NCBI GenBank assembly: GCA_019752835.1 | Contig: JAIELR010000202.1 | Location: forward strand, 1-5,688 | DNA length: 5,688 bases | Source of the DNA: Gammaproteobacteria bacterium | GTDB taxonomy: Bacteria; Pseudomonadota; Gammaproteobacteria; UBA1113 | Direction of reading: 5' to 3' | Part shown: piece by piece, positions 1-5,235 of the stretch | Layout: every line of letters starts with the position of its first letter | Numbering within the stretch: the stretch's first letter is position 1 | Position numbers and translations under genes: made by a program | The notes under the pieces: generated by a model | What the model was told of the DNA's origin: nothing | Seen by the model: the letters and a program-made list of their open reading frames with translations, nothing else | Database searches by the model: none

Positions 1-24
1 GAGATATTGTGCAAGATACATTTC

Positions 25-55
25 CCCGGATTCCGCTGCGCTGCATCCGGGCTAC
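25..55 (-). repeat. REP-like GTAG-headed palindrome
   Basis: Read on the minus strand, a GTAG head (52-55) is followed by a palindrome with perfect 7-base arms: CCCGGAT at 25-31 pairs with ATCCGGG at 45-51 around a 13-base GC-rich interior that can pair partly. A GTAG or GTRG tetranucleotide before an imperfect palindrome is the known layout of REP sequences mobilised by RAYT (IS200/IS605-type Y1) transposases. From memory, palindromes with CCCGGAT arms recur between genes in many proteobacteria. It is a single unit, distinct in sequence from the three double elements further along. Its place upstream of liuA suggests it belongs to the tail of the preceding transcription unit or the liuA leader. 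There is no T-run after it, so it is not called a terminator. Confidence 0.7.
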
Positions 56-70
56 CAAACCTCCAGGCCA

Positions 71-94
71 CCATACATATTGCGGCCCATACAT
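71..94. repeat. short direct repeat in liuA leader
   Basis: The octamer CCATACAT occurs at 71-78 and again at 87-94, exactly 16 bases apart start to start, and is followed by the palindrome CAATTG at 95-100. This lies 45-68 bases before the liuA start codon, where an operator could sit. No palindrome resembling a known LiuR-type (MerR-family) operator was recognised, so a regulatory role is only a guess and chance is possible in so short a repeat. Confidence 0.3.
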
Positions 95-109
95 CAATTG
101 TTGTAGTAT
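80..109 (+). promoter_or_regulatory. weak candidate promoter for liuA
   Basis: TTGCGG (80-85) and TAGTAT (104-109) are spaced by 18 bases and resemble sigma-70 -35 and -10 boxes, with only about four matches of six in the -10. An overlapping alternative -10, TATACC, lies at 107-112. Both would start transcription just before the liuA ribosome binding site, giving a very short leader. The match is poor, and the operon may instead start upstream of the window. Confidence 0.2.
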
Positions 110-124
110 ACCTCAAAGACCCTG

Positions 125-130
125 AAAGGA
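125..130 (+). promoter_or_regulatory. liuA ribosome binding site
   Basis: AAAGGA ends 8 bases before the ATG at 139. This site fixes the liuA start: the open frame continues upstream to a TTG at position 7, but that extension has no comparable binding site and runs through the palindrome at 25-55. Confidence 0.75.
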
Positions 131-138
131 CGCTATTG

Positions 139-1299
139 ATGACCTATAATGCCTCTCTCGATAATGATGAAAATACATCACTCTTGCGTGAAACTGTTCA
201 ACAATTTGTTCGCGCCGAAATTGCCGACCGAGCGGCAGAGATTGATACCTCAAATGCTTTTCCTCGTGACCTCTGGCCCAAGCTCGGTGCGCTCGGTTTA
301 CATGGAATTACTGCCCCCGCTGAATATGGCGGTGCAGAAATGGGTTATCTTCAACACGTGATTGCCATGGAAGAAATCAGTCGAGGCTCCGCATCTGTCG
401 GCCTCAGCTATGGCGCTCATTCCAACCTTTGTATCAATCAACTTGTCCTCCACGGTACTGAAGAGCAAAAACAACGCTACTTACCCAAACTCATCTCAGG
501 AGAACATGTCGGTGCGCTTGCCATGAGTGAAGCTGGCTCAGGTTCAGATGTGGTCAGTATGCGAACGAAAGCGGAGCTACGTGATGGCCACTATATTTTA
601 AACGGCACAAAAATGTGGATCACCAATGGTCCTGATGCCGATGTCTTGGTCGTTTATGCAAAAACAGATATGAAAGCGGCCTCTAAAGGCATCTCAGCCT
701 TTATCATTGAAAAAAATTTCAAAGGGTTTTCAACGGCTCAAAAGCTCGACAAATTAGGCATGCGCGGCTCCAGCACATGCGAATTAGTTTTTGAAAATTG
801 TGAAGTCCCTGCCGCAAATATCTTAGGCGGACTCAATGAGGGCGTTAAAGTATTAATGCGCGGTCTCGATTATGAGCGCGTTGTCTTGGCTGGCGGCTGT
901 CTCGGTATTATGCAAGCCTGCCTAGATCTCGTTTTGCCTTATGTGCGAGAACGAAAGCAATTTGGTCAACCCATAGGTGAATTTCAATTAATGCAAGGCA
1001 AGCTGGCCGATATGTATGTTCAATTAACAGCCAGTCGTGCATATCTATACAGTGTTGCCCGTGCTTGTGATCAAGGGCATGTCGATCGAAAAGGCGCCGC
1101 CGGGGCCATTTTGTTTTGCTCAGAAAACGCCACTCAAATGGCTCTCCAAGCGATACAATGCTTGGGTGGCAATGGATATATCAATGAATTTCCCGCTGGT
1201 CGATTATTACGAGATGCGAAATTATATGAAATCGGCGCGGGTACGAATGAAATTCGTCGTATGTTGATTGGACGTGAGTTGATGCACGCAGACGCATAA
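139..1299 (+). CDS. liuA: isovaleryl-CoA dehydrogenase
   Basis: FAD-dependent acyl-CoA dehydrogenase that oxidises isovaleryl-CoA to 3-methylcrotonyl-CoA in leucine breakdown and passes electrons to electron-transfer flavoprotein. The 386-residue product has the usual family length and domain order: N-terminal helical domain (about 1-120), beta domain with the flavin signature [10 protein letters not shown] (128-137) and FAD-contact motif KMWITNG (158-164), then the C-terminal helical domain with [11 protein letters not shown] (270-280) and CLGGNGY (341-347). Two points separate it from short- and medium-chain relatives. The position that carries the catalytic Glu in those enzymes (EGT) reads AGT here (367-369). 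A Glu sits instead at 246 in [11 protein letters not shown], matching the catalytic Glu of human isovaleryl-CoA dehydrogenase. Start chosen at ATG 139 because of AAAGGA 8 bases upstream and because residue 1 then matches the usual family N-terminus. First gene of the visible operon; a 134-base gap with a double-hairpin element separates it from the thiolase gene. Confidence 0.95.
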   Translation: MTYNASLDNDENTSLLRETVQQFVRAEIADRAAEIDTSNAFPRDLWPKLGALGLHGITAPAEYGGAEMGYLQHVIAMEEISRGSASVGLSYGAHSNLCINQLVLHGTEEQKQRYLPKLISGEHVGALAMSEAGSGSDVVSMRTKAELRDGHYILNGTKMWITNGPDADVLVVYAKTDMKAASKGISAFIIEKNFKGFSTAQKLDKLGMRGSSTCELVFENCEVPAANILGGLNEGVKVLMRGLDYERVVLAGGCLGIMQACLDLVLPYVRERKQFGQPIGEFQLMQGKLADMYVQLTASRAYLYSVARACDQGHVDRKGAAGAILFCSENATQMALQAIQCLGGNGYINEFPAGRLLRDAKLYEIGAGTNEIRRMLIGRELMHADA

Positions 1300-1325
1300 A
1301 TCCCTTTTTTCGATATTCCCGCGAA

Positions 1326-1397
1326 GGCTGTTGTAGGGGCAACCCCCCGTGGTTGCCCATCTTCGGGTCGGCACGGGGGCCGCCCCCTACAACAGCC
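1326..1397 (+). repeat. REPIN-like double hairpin, copy 1
   Basis: Two GTAG-headed units face each other. The left unit (1333-1358, + strand) has stem GGGCAACC/GGTTGCCC around loop CCCCGT. The right unit (1390-1365, minus strand) has the same loop and a related stem with one G-A mismatch. A 6-base spacer (1359-1364) separates them. Outer arms GGCTGTTGTAGGGG (1326-1339) and its exact complement (1384-1397) pair over 14 bases, so the whole element can also fold as one long cruciform. It begins 26 bases after the liuA stop and ends 36 bases before the thiolase start. No T-run follows. In mRNA it may stabilise the upstream message or attenuate read-through; it may also simply be a mobile REP pair. 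Confidence 0.9.
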
Positions 1398-1423
1398 CTT
1401 GAAGGAAAAAGTAATATTAAAAT

Positions 1424-1427
1424 GGAG
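1424..1427 (+). promoter_or_regulatory. RBS deciding the thiolase start
   Basis: GGAG lies 6 bases before the ATG at 1434. An in-frame ATG at 1422 overlaps this site and has only AAGGA (1402-1406) 15 bases upstream, so the second ATG is preferred; that also gives the usual thiolase length and N-terminus. Confidence 0.75.
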
Positions 1428-1433
1428 AAAAAA

Positions 1434-2615
1434 ATGACTACAGACCCCATCGTTATCACCAGTGCCATCCGCACCCCCATGGGTAGCCTACTGGGTGAAC
1501 TAAAAGACTTTACCGCCGCTCAATTAGGCGGCGCAGCCATTCAAGCGGCCCTGAAGGGAAGTCAGCTGCATCCCCAAGATATTGCTGAAGTTATTATGGG
1601 ATGTGTTTTGATGGCAGGCCAAGGGCAAGCGCCCGCGAGACAAGCGGCCTTAAGTGCTGGCTTGCTGGATAGCACCCCCTGTTCCACGATCAACAAAATG
1701 TGCGGCTCCGGCATGCAAGCAGTAATGCTTGCCCACGCAATGCTCAGCGCCGATATACATCCCATCATGATTGCTGGCGGTATGGAAAGCATGAGCAACG
1801 CACCGTATTTACTCAACAAAGCGCGTGCAGGTTATCGCTTGGGACATGGCCAACTAATCGACCACATTTTTTTAGATGGCTTAGAGGATGCCTACGACCG
1901 AGGCAAATTAATGGGCGTATTTGCCGAAGCAACGGCAAAACACTTTGGCCTAACGCGCCACGCTCAAGATGATTTTGCTATCACCTCATTGAAACGCGCC
2001 CAACAAGCCACACAAGATGGCACGTTTAGCCATGAAATTACGCCGTTAACAGTACATAACAAAGACGGCGAAAATGTGATTACCCAAGACGAAGGACCGC
2101 TCAAGGCACGGATAGATAAAATCCCTCACTTAAAACCGGCCTTTAGTTCAGACGGAACCGTTACGGCCGCCAACTCAAGCTCGATTTCTGATGGCGCAGC
2201 AGCACTGGTTTTAATGCGGGCATCACAAGCCGCAAAGCTCGGGATAGAGCCTTTGGCGCGCATTGTAGGATACATGAGCTATGCTCAAGAGCCCGCTTGG
2301 TTTACCACGGCGCCCGTTTTTGCGATCCAACGCTTACTTGAGAAAATTAAGTGGCATAAAGATGACGTCGATTTATATGAAATTAATGAGGCCTTTGCGG
2401 CCGTCACCATGGTAGCAATGCAAGAGATGGACTTGCCCCATGATAAAGTCAATATTCACGGCGGTGCTTGTGCACTTGGACATCCTATTGGAGCGTCTGG
2501 TGCTCGTATTTTAGTTACCTTGCTCAATGCGTTGAAGAAAAATGGCTTAAAGCGGGGTGTTGCGTCTTTGTGCATTGGGGGTGGTGAGGCGACCGCCATG
2601 GCAATAGAAATATAA
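1434..2615 (+). CDS. atoB: acetyl-CoA C-acetyltransferase (thiolase)
   Basis: Thiolase of the 393-residue tetrameric class that interconverts acetoacetyl-CoA plus CoA with two acetyl-CoA. The three active-site elements are intact: nucleophilic Cys90 in NKMCGSGMQA, His350 in GGACALGHPIGASG, and Cys380 in SLCIGGGEATA. The NEAFA motif that forms part of the oxyanion hole is at 318-322, and GTVTAANSSSISDGAAA (241-257) is the usual link between the two thiolase halves. Family membership is certain; substrate is inferred. In a leucine operon it most likely handles acetoacetyl-CoA formed from the acetoacetate released by HMG-CoA lyase, but 2-methylacetoacetyl-CoA from isoleucine or a broader 3-ketoacyl-CoA range is possible, so the gene symbol is by function class. 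It sits between liuA and liuB, which are often adjacent in liu clusters. A double-hairpin element lies on each side, in opposite orientations, and the downstream one begins at the base after its TAA. Confidence 0.9.
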   Translation: MTTDPIVITSAIRTPMGSLLGELKDFTAAQLGGAAIQAALKGSQLHPQDIAEVIMGCVLMAGQGQAPARQAALSAGLLDSTPCSTINKMCGSGMQAVMLAHAMLSADIHPIMIAGGMESMSNAPYLLNKARAGYRLGHGQLIDHIFLDGLEDAYDRGKLMGVFAEATAKHFGLTRHAQDDFAITSLKRAQQATQDGTFSHEITPLTVHNKDGENVITQDEGPLKARIDKIPHLKPAFSSDGTVTAANSSSISDGAAALVLMRASQAAKLGIEPLARIVGYMSYAQEPAWFTTAPVFAIQRLLEKIKWHKDDVDLYEINEAFAAVTMVAMQEMDLPHDKVNIHGGACALGHPIGASGARILVTLLNALKKNGLKRGVASLCIGGGEATAMAIEI

Positions 2616-2688
2616 TTGTAGGGGTAGGCCCCCGTGCCTACCCGACAAACTTGCGGGCAACCACGGGGGGATTGCCCCTACAACAGCC
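2616..2688 (-). repeat. REPIN-like double hairpin, copy 2 (inverted)
   Basis: Same architecture as the copy at 1326-1397 but reversed. The unit nearest the thiolase (2618-2643, + strand) has stem GGGTAGGC/GCCTACCC and loop CCCCGT. The far unit (2681-2655, minus strand) is the GGGCAA-type unit and is identical over all 27 bases to the left unit of the third copy at 4348-4374. The spacer is 11 bases (2644-2654). Outer arms TTGTAGGGG (2616-2624) and CCCCTACAA (2675-2683) pair perfectly over 9 bases. The element directly abuts the thiolase stop codon, so a ribosome terminating there would cover the first stem. No T-run follows. Confidence 0.9.
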
Positions 2689-2704
2689 GTCACTACAGGC
2701 TGTT
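2682..2704 (+). repeat. small stem-loop with extra GGCTGTT arm
   Basis: The flanking heptamer AACAGCC (2682-2688) of the second double hairpin is complementary to a further GGCTGTT at 2698-2704, with a 9-base loop between. GGCTGTT is the same heptamer that precedes the GTAG head in the units at 1326, 2688 (minus strand) and 4341, but here it is followed by AATTAATAATT instead of GTAG. It may be a remnant of another element, or the duplicated edge of this one. The 3' tract is AT-rich rather than a T-run, so an intrinsic terminator is not supported. Confidence 0.5.
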
Positions 2705-2716
2705 AATTAATAATTG

Positions 2717-2722
2717 AGAGGT
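2717..2722 (+). promoter_or_regulatory. liuB ribosome binding site
   Basis: AGAGGT ends 3 bases before the ATG at 2726. The match to the anti-Shine-Dalgarno sequence is good, and it rules out the in-frame TTG at 2714, which overlaps it and would add only four residues. Confidence 0.65.
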
Positions 2723-2725
2723 ACT

Positions 2726-4336
2726 ATGTCCGAACTCACAACTAAGCTTAACCCACGGTCCCAAGACTTCCAAGACAATGCCGCAGCCATACAAACCATG
2801 GTCGATGATCTAAGAACCATCGTTGCGGAAATCAGTCTAGGTGGAGGCGATAAAGCGCGGGAGCGGCACCTAAACCACGGAAAATTATTGCCTCGAGCAC
2901 GTATTGAAAAATTACTCGACCCTCACACCCCCTTCCTCGAACTATCCCAGTTAGCGGCCTATCGTGTTTATGATGAATCCGTTGCCGCTGCAGGCATTAT
3001 CACAGGCATAGGCTTGATATCCGGTCAACTCTGTATGATTATTGTGAATGATGCCACCGTCAAAGGCGGCACCTATTATCCTCTCACGGTTAAAAAACAT
3101 TTACGTGCACAAGAAATTGCCGAAAAAAATCATCTCCCCTGCGTCTATTTAGTGGATTCAGGCGGCGCCTATTTACCCATGCAAGATGAAGTATTCCCGG
3201 ATAAAGATGATTTTGGCCGCATTTTTTATAATCAAGCTAAAATGTCCTCAAAGGGTATCCCCCAAATTGCCGCTGTCATGGGCTCGTGCACGGCAGGCGG
3301 TGCATATGTTCCCGCCATGGCAGATGAATCCATCATGGTTAAAGAACAGGCGACCATTTTTCTTGCTGGGCCACCTCTCGTTAAAGCCGCCACGGGTGAA
3401 GTGGTCTCAGCTGAAGCCTTAGGAGGTGCTGATGTACACTGCCGTTTATCCGGCGTTGCCGACTATTATGCCGAGGATGATGCCCATGCGCTCGCTATTG
3501 CCCGCCGCAGCATAGCCAATTTGAATCGTGCCCATGTCAATTTACGTGCCCTAGAAACTGCCCCGCCCCCGAAAATGAGTCCCGATGAAATCTATGGTGT
3601 TATCCCAAGAGATACCCATAAACTCTTTGATATGAAAGAAATTATTGGCCGCATTGTCGACGGCTCACTCTTTGATGAGTTTAAACCGCTCTATGGCACA
3701 ACATTGATTTGTGGTTTTGCCCATTTATATGGCCACCCCGTCGGCATTCTTGCCAATAACGGCATTTTATTTTCTGAATCGGCATTGAAAGCAACTCATT
3801 TTATTGAGCTGTGTGGCCAACGTAATATTCCGCTGATATTTTTACAAAATATTACAGGCTTCATGGTTGGCAGCAAACACGAACATGCTGGTATTGCCAA
3901 GCACGGTGCCAAAATGGTTACCGCCGTCAGTTGTGTTAACGTTCCCAAATTGACGGTGATCGTAGGTGGAAGTTTTGGTGCAGGCAATTATGGCATGTGT
4001 GGCAGAGCGTATGATCCCAATTTTTTATGGATGTGGCCTAACGCCCGCATTTCTGTCATGGGGGGTGAGCAAGCGGCCAGTGTGTTAGCACAAGTCGCAC
4101 GCGACAAAAAATTGAAAACCGCCGGTGCGTCTTGGACGAAAGAAGAAGAAAATGCGCTAAAAGACCCAATACGTGCGCAATATGAAGAGCAAGGACATCC
4201 TTATTATGCGAGTGCTCGACTATGGGATGACGGCGTGATCGATCCTAAAGACACTCGGCAGGTTTTAGGGTTGGGTTTATATGCCGCGTTGAATGCGCCA
4301 GTGAAACCGACCCAGTATGGGGTGTTTCGGATGTAA
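2726..4336 (+). CDS. liuB: methylcrotonyl-CoA carboxylase beta subunit
   Basis: Carboxyltransferase subunit of 3-methylcrotonyl-CoA carboxylase. It moves CO2 from carboxybiotin, carried on the alpha subunit, to 3-methylcrotonyl-CoA, forming 3-methylglutaconyl-CoA; family members form large alpha6-beta6 complexes in the cytoplasm. The 536-residue product matches the usual bacterial length. It has two crotonase-fold halves: an N-terminal CoA-binding half with [15 protein letters not shown] (143-157) and [16 protein letters not shown] (186-201), and a C-terminal biotin-side half with [12 protein letters not shown] (344-355), [10 protein letters not shown] (373-382) and [18 protein letters not shown] (414-431). 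The [19 protein letters not shown] stretch is typical of methylcrotonyl-CoA carboxylases rather than propionyl-CoA carboxylases. Geranyl-CoA carboxylase (AtuC) is the closest alternative, but liuA, liuC and liuD alongside favour leucine catabolism. The partner subunit is encoded by liuD, two genes downstream. The TAA stop is followed after 4 bases by the third double hairpin. Confidence 0.95.
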   Translation: MSELTTKLNPRSQDFQDNAAAIQTMVDDLRTIVAEISLGGGDKARERHLNHGKLLPRARIEKLLDPHTPFLELSQLAAYRVYDESVAAAGIITGIGLISGQLCMIIVNDATVKGGTYYPLTVKKHLRAQEIAEKNHLPCVYLVDSGGAYLPMQDEVFPDKDDFGRIFYNQAKMSSKGIPQIAAVMGSCTAGGAYVPAMADESIMVKEQATIFLAGPPLVKAATGEVVSAEALGGADVHCRLSGVADYYAEDDAHALAIARRSIANLNRAHVNLRALETAPPPKMSPDEIYGVIPRDTHKLFDMKEIIGRIVDGSLFDEFKPLYGTTLICGFAHLYGHPVGILANNGILFSESALKATHFIELCGQRNIPLIFLQNITGFMVGSKHEHAGIAKHGAKMVTAVSCVNVPKLTVIVGGSFGAGNYGMCGRAYDPNFLWMWPNARISVMGGEQAASVLAQVARDKKLKTAGASWTKEEENALKDPIRAQYEEQGHPYYASARLWDDGVIDPKDTRQVLGLGLYAALNAPVKPTQYGVFRM

Positions 4337-4340
4337 TGAA

Positions 4341-4412
4341 GGCTGTTGTAGGGGCAATCCCCCCGTGGTTGCCCTTGGAATCACCGGGCAGGCACGGGGG
4401 CCTGCCCCTACA
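4341..4412 (+). repeat. REPIN-like double hairpin, copy 3
   Basis: Same orientation as the copy at 1326-1397. The left unit is 4348-4374 (+ strand), with GGGCAA and TTGCCC arms and one unpaired T relative to the first copy. The right unit (4411-4386, minus strand) has the perfect stem GGGCAGGC/GCCTGCCC around loop ACGGGG. The spacer is 11 bases (4375-4385). Outer arms TGTAGGGGC (4347-4355) and GCCCCTACA (4404-4412) pair over 9 bases. The GGCTGTT flank is present on the left (4341-4347) but lost on the right. The element starts 4 bases after the liuB stop and ends 36 bases before liuC. No T-run follows. Confidence 0.9.
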
Positions 4413-4430
4413 CGAATCAGCAACGACAAA

Positions 4431-4435
4431 AAGGA
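4431..4435 (+). promoter_or_regulatory. distant, weak liuC ribosome binding site
   Basis: AAGGA ends 13 bases before the ATG at 4449, longer than the usual 5-9. No closer purine-rich match is present, and an in-frame TAA at 4443-4445 excludes any earlier start. liuC translation may therefore be relatively weak or depend on local structure. Confidence 0.45.
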
Positions 4436-4448
4436 ATCTTAGTAATCA

Positions 4449-5234
4449 ATGAAATTTGAACACATTACGCTCGACATAAACAAGGCCATTGCCACAGTGC
4501 ATTTAAATCGCCCAGAGATTCACAATGCCTTTGATGAACGCACTATCACAGAATTAATCGAGGCATTAACCCTCATAGAGGAAAATAGCAACGTTCGACT
4601 CATGCTTTTAAAAGCCCAAGGGAAAAGCTTTTCAGCCGGCGCCGATTTGAATTGGATGCAACGCATGGTTCAGTACGATTATAAACAAAATCTCGATGAT
4701 GCTAAACAGCTTGCACTATTAATGCATCGACTTCACCACTTGCAAAAACCAAGTATAGCCGTTGTCCAAGGTGCCGCATTTGGCGGTGGCGTTGGCTTAA
4801 TCAGTTGTTGCGATATTGCCCTCGCCACGGATAGCGCCCTTTTTTGCCTCTCCGAGACGCGTTTAGGCCTGATTCCTTCTGTCATTAGTCCTTATGTTAT
4901 AAGCGCCGTGGGCGAACGCACTGCTCGCCGCTACTACCTAACCGCTGAGCGTTTTGACGCGATTGAGGCTCAACGCATCGGCTTAGTGCATGCCATTTGC
5001 CCAGTCGATGAACTTGAAAAAACCACCGATTATTTTGCAGCGCAATTATTACAAAATAGCCCCGCTGCCTTAACCGCAGCAAAGCATTTAATCAGCGCAA
5101 CGAGCCGCGGTCATATCGATAAAGCCATGATGGACGATACCGCACATCGCATTGCTGCCATACGTATATCCAAAGAAGGCCAAGAAGGACTACGTGCATT
5201 TTTGGAAAAACGCAAACCCTCCTGGAGTTCTTGA
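4449..5234 (+). CDS. liuC: methylglutaconyl-CoA hydratase
   Basis: Crotonase-superfamily enzyme that hydrates 3-methylglutaconyl-CoA to 3-hydroxy-3-methylglutaryl-CoA. The 261-residue product has the family fold landmarks: the first oxyanion-hole loop SAGADLNWM (62-70), the second in GAAFGGGVGL (108-117), and an acidic active-site residue, Glu136, in LSETRLGLIPSVISPYV (134-150). Of the two catalytic glutamates of rat-type enoyl-CoA hydratase, the second is matched by Glu136 while the first position is Gly116. As far as I recall, a GGGVGL motif together with LGLIP(A/S)VISPYV is usual in bacterial LiuC proteins, so this is a subfamily trait rather than damage. A generic enoyl-CoA hydratase is the alternative, but position between liuB and liuD settles the role well. 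Its 3' end contains the liuD ribosome binding site and only one base separates the two genes, so they are probably translationally coupled. Confidence 0.9.
   Translation: MKFEHITLDINKAIATVHLNRPEIHNAFDERTITELIEALTLIEENSNVRLMLLKAQGKSFSAGADLNWMQRMVQYDYKQNLDDAKQLALLMHRLHHLQKPSIAVVQGAAFGGGVGLISCCDIALATDSALFCLSETRLGLIPSVISPYVISAVGERTARRYYLTAERFDAIEAQRIGLVHAICPVDELEKTTDYFAAQLLQNSPAALTAAKHLISATSRGHIDKAMMDDTAHRIAAIRISKEGQEGLRAFLEKRKPSWSS
5224..5227 (+). promoter_or_regulatory. liuD ribosome binding site inside liuC
   Basis: GGAG lies within the last codons of liuC, 8 bases before the liuD ATG at 5236. Ribosomes finishing liuC at the TGA (5232-5234) would be at the liuD start, which supports coupled translation. 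Confidence 0.7.
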
Positions 5235-5235
5235 T

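Noticed and set aside
7..138. N-terminal extension of liuA from a TTG at position 7
   Set aside because: It has no good ribosome binding site, runs through the REP-like palindrome, adds 44 residues not expected in the family, and ATG 139 has AAAGGA 8 bases upstream.
1237..1245. Missing EGT catalytic glutamate in LiuA
   Set aside because: AGT at this position with Glu246 elsewhere is the known arrangement of isovaleryl-CoA dehydrogenases and is diagnostic rather than anomalous.
1353..1433. Earlier thiolase starts at TTG 1353 or ATG 1422
   Set aside because: The first lies inside the double hairpin; the second has only a distant AAGGA. GGAG 6 bases before ATG 1434 and the usual 393-residue length favour 1434.
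1181..1480. Minus-strand open frame of 99 codons across the liuA end and the first repeat
   Set aside because: It overlaps a well-supported gene and a hairpin element, has no family resemblance, and is best explained as a shadow frame. The same applies to the other short frames inside the genes.
1326..4412. The three hairpins as intrinsic terminators
   Set aside because: None is followed by a T-run, each contains two hairpins rather than one, and the genes on either side belong to one pathway that is expected to be co-transcribed.
1326..4412. CRISPR-like repeats
   Set aside because: The copies are separated by whole genes of 1.2-1.6 kb, occur in both orientations and have no spacer array or cas genes.
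4794..4797. Loss of a catalytic glutamate in LiuC (Gly116) as a sign of inactivation
   Set aside because: The GGGVGL motif is, as far as I recall, usual in bacterial LiuC proteins, the other active-site Glu136 and both oxyanion loops are intact, and the frame is undamaged.
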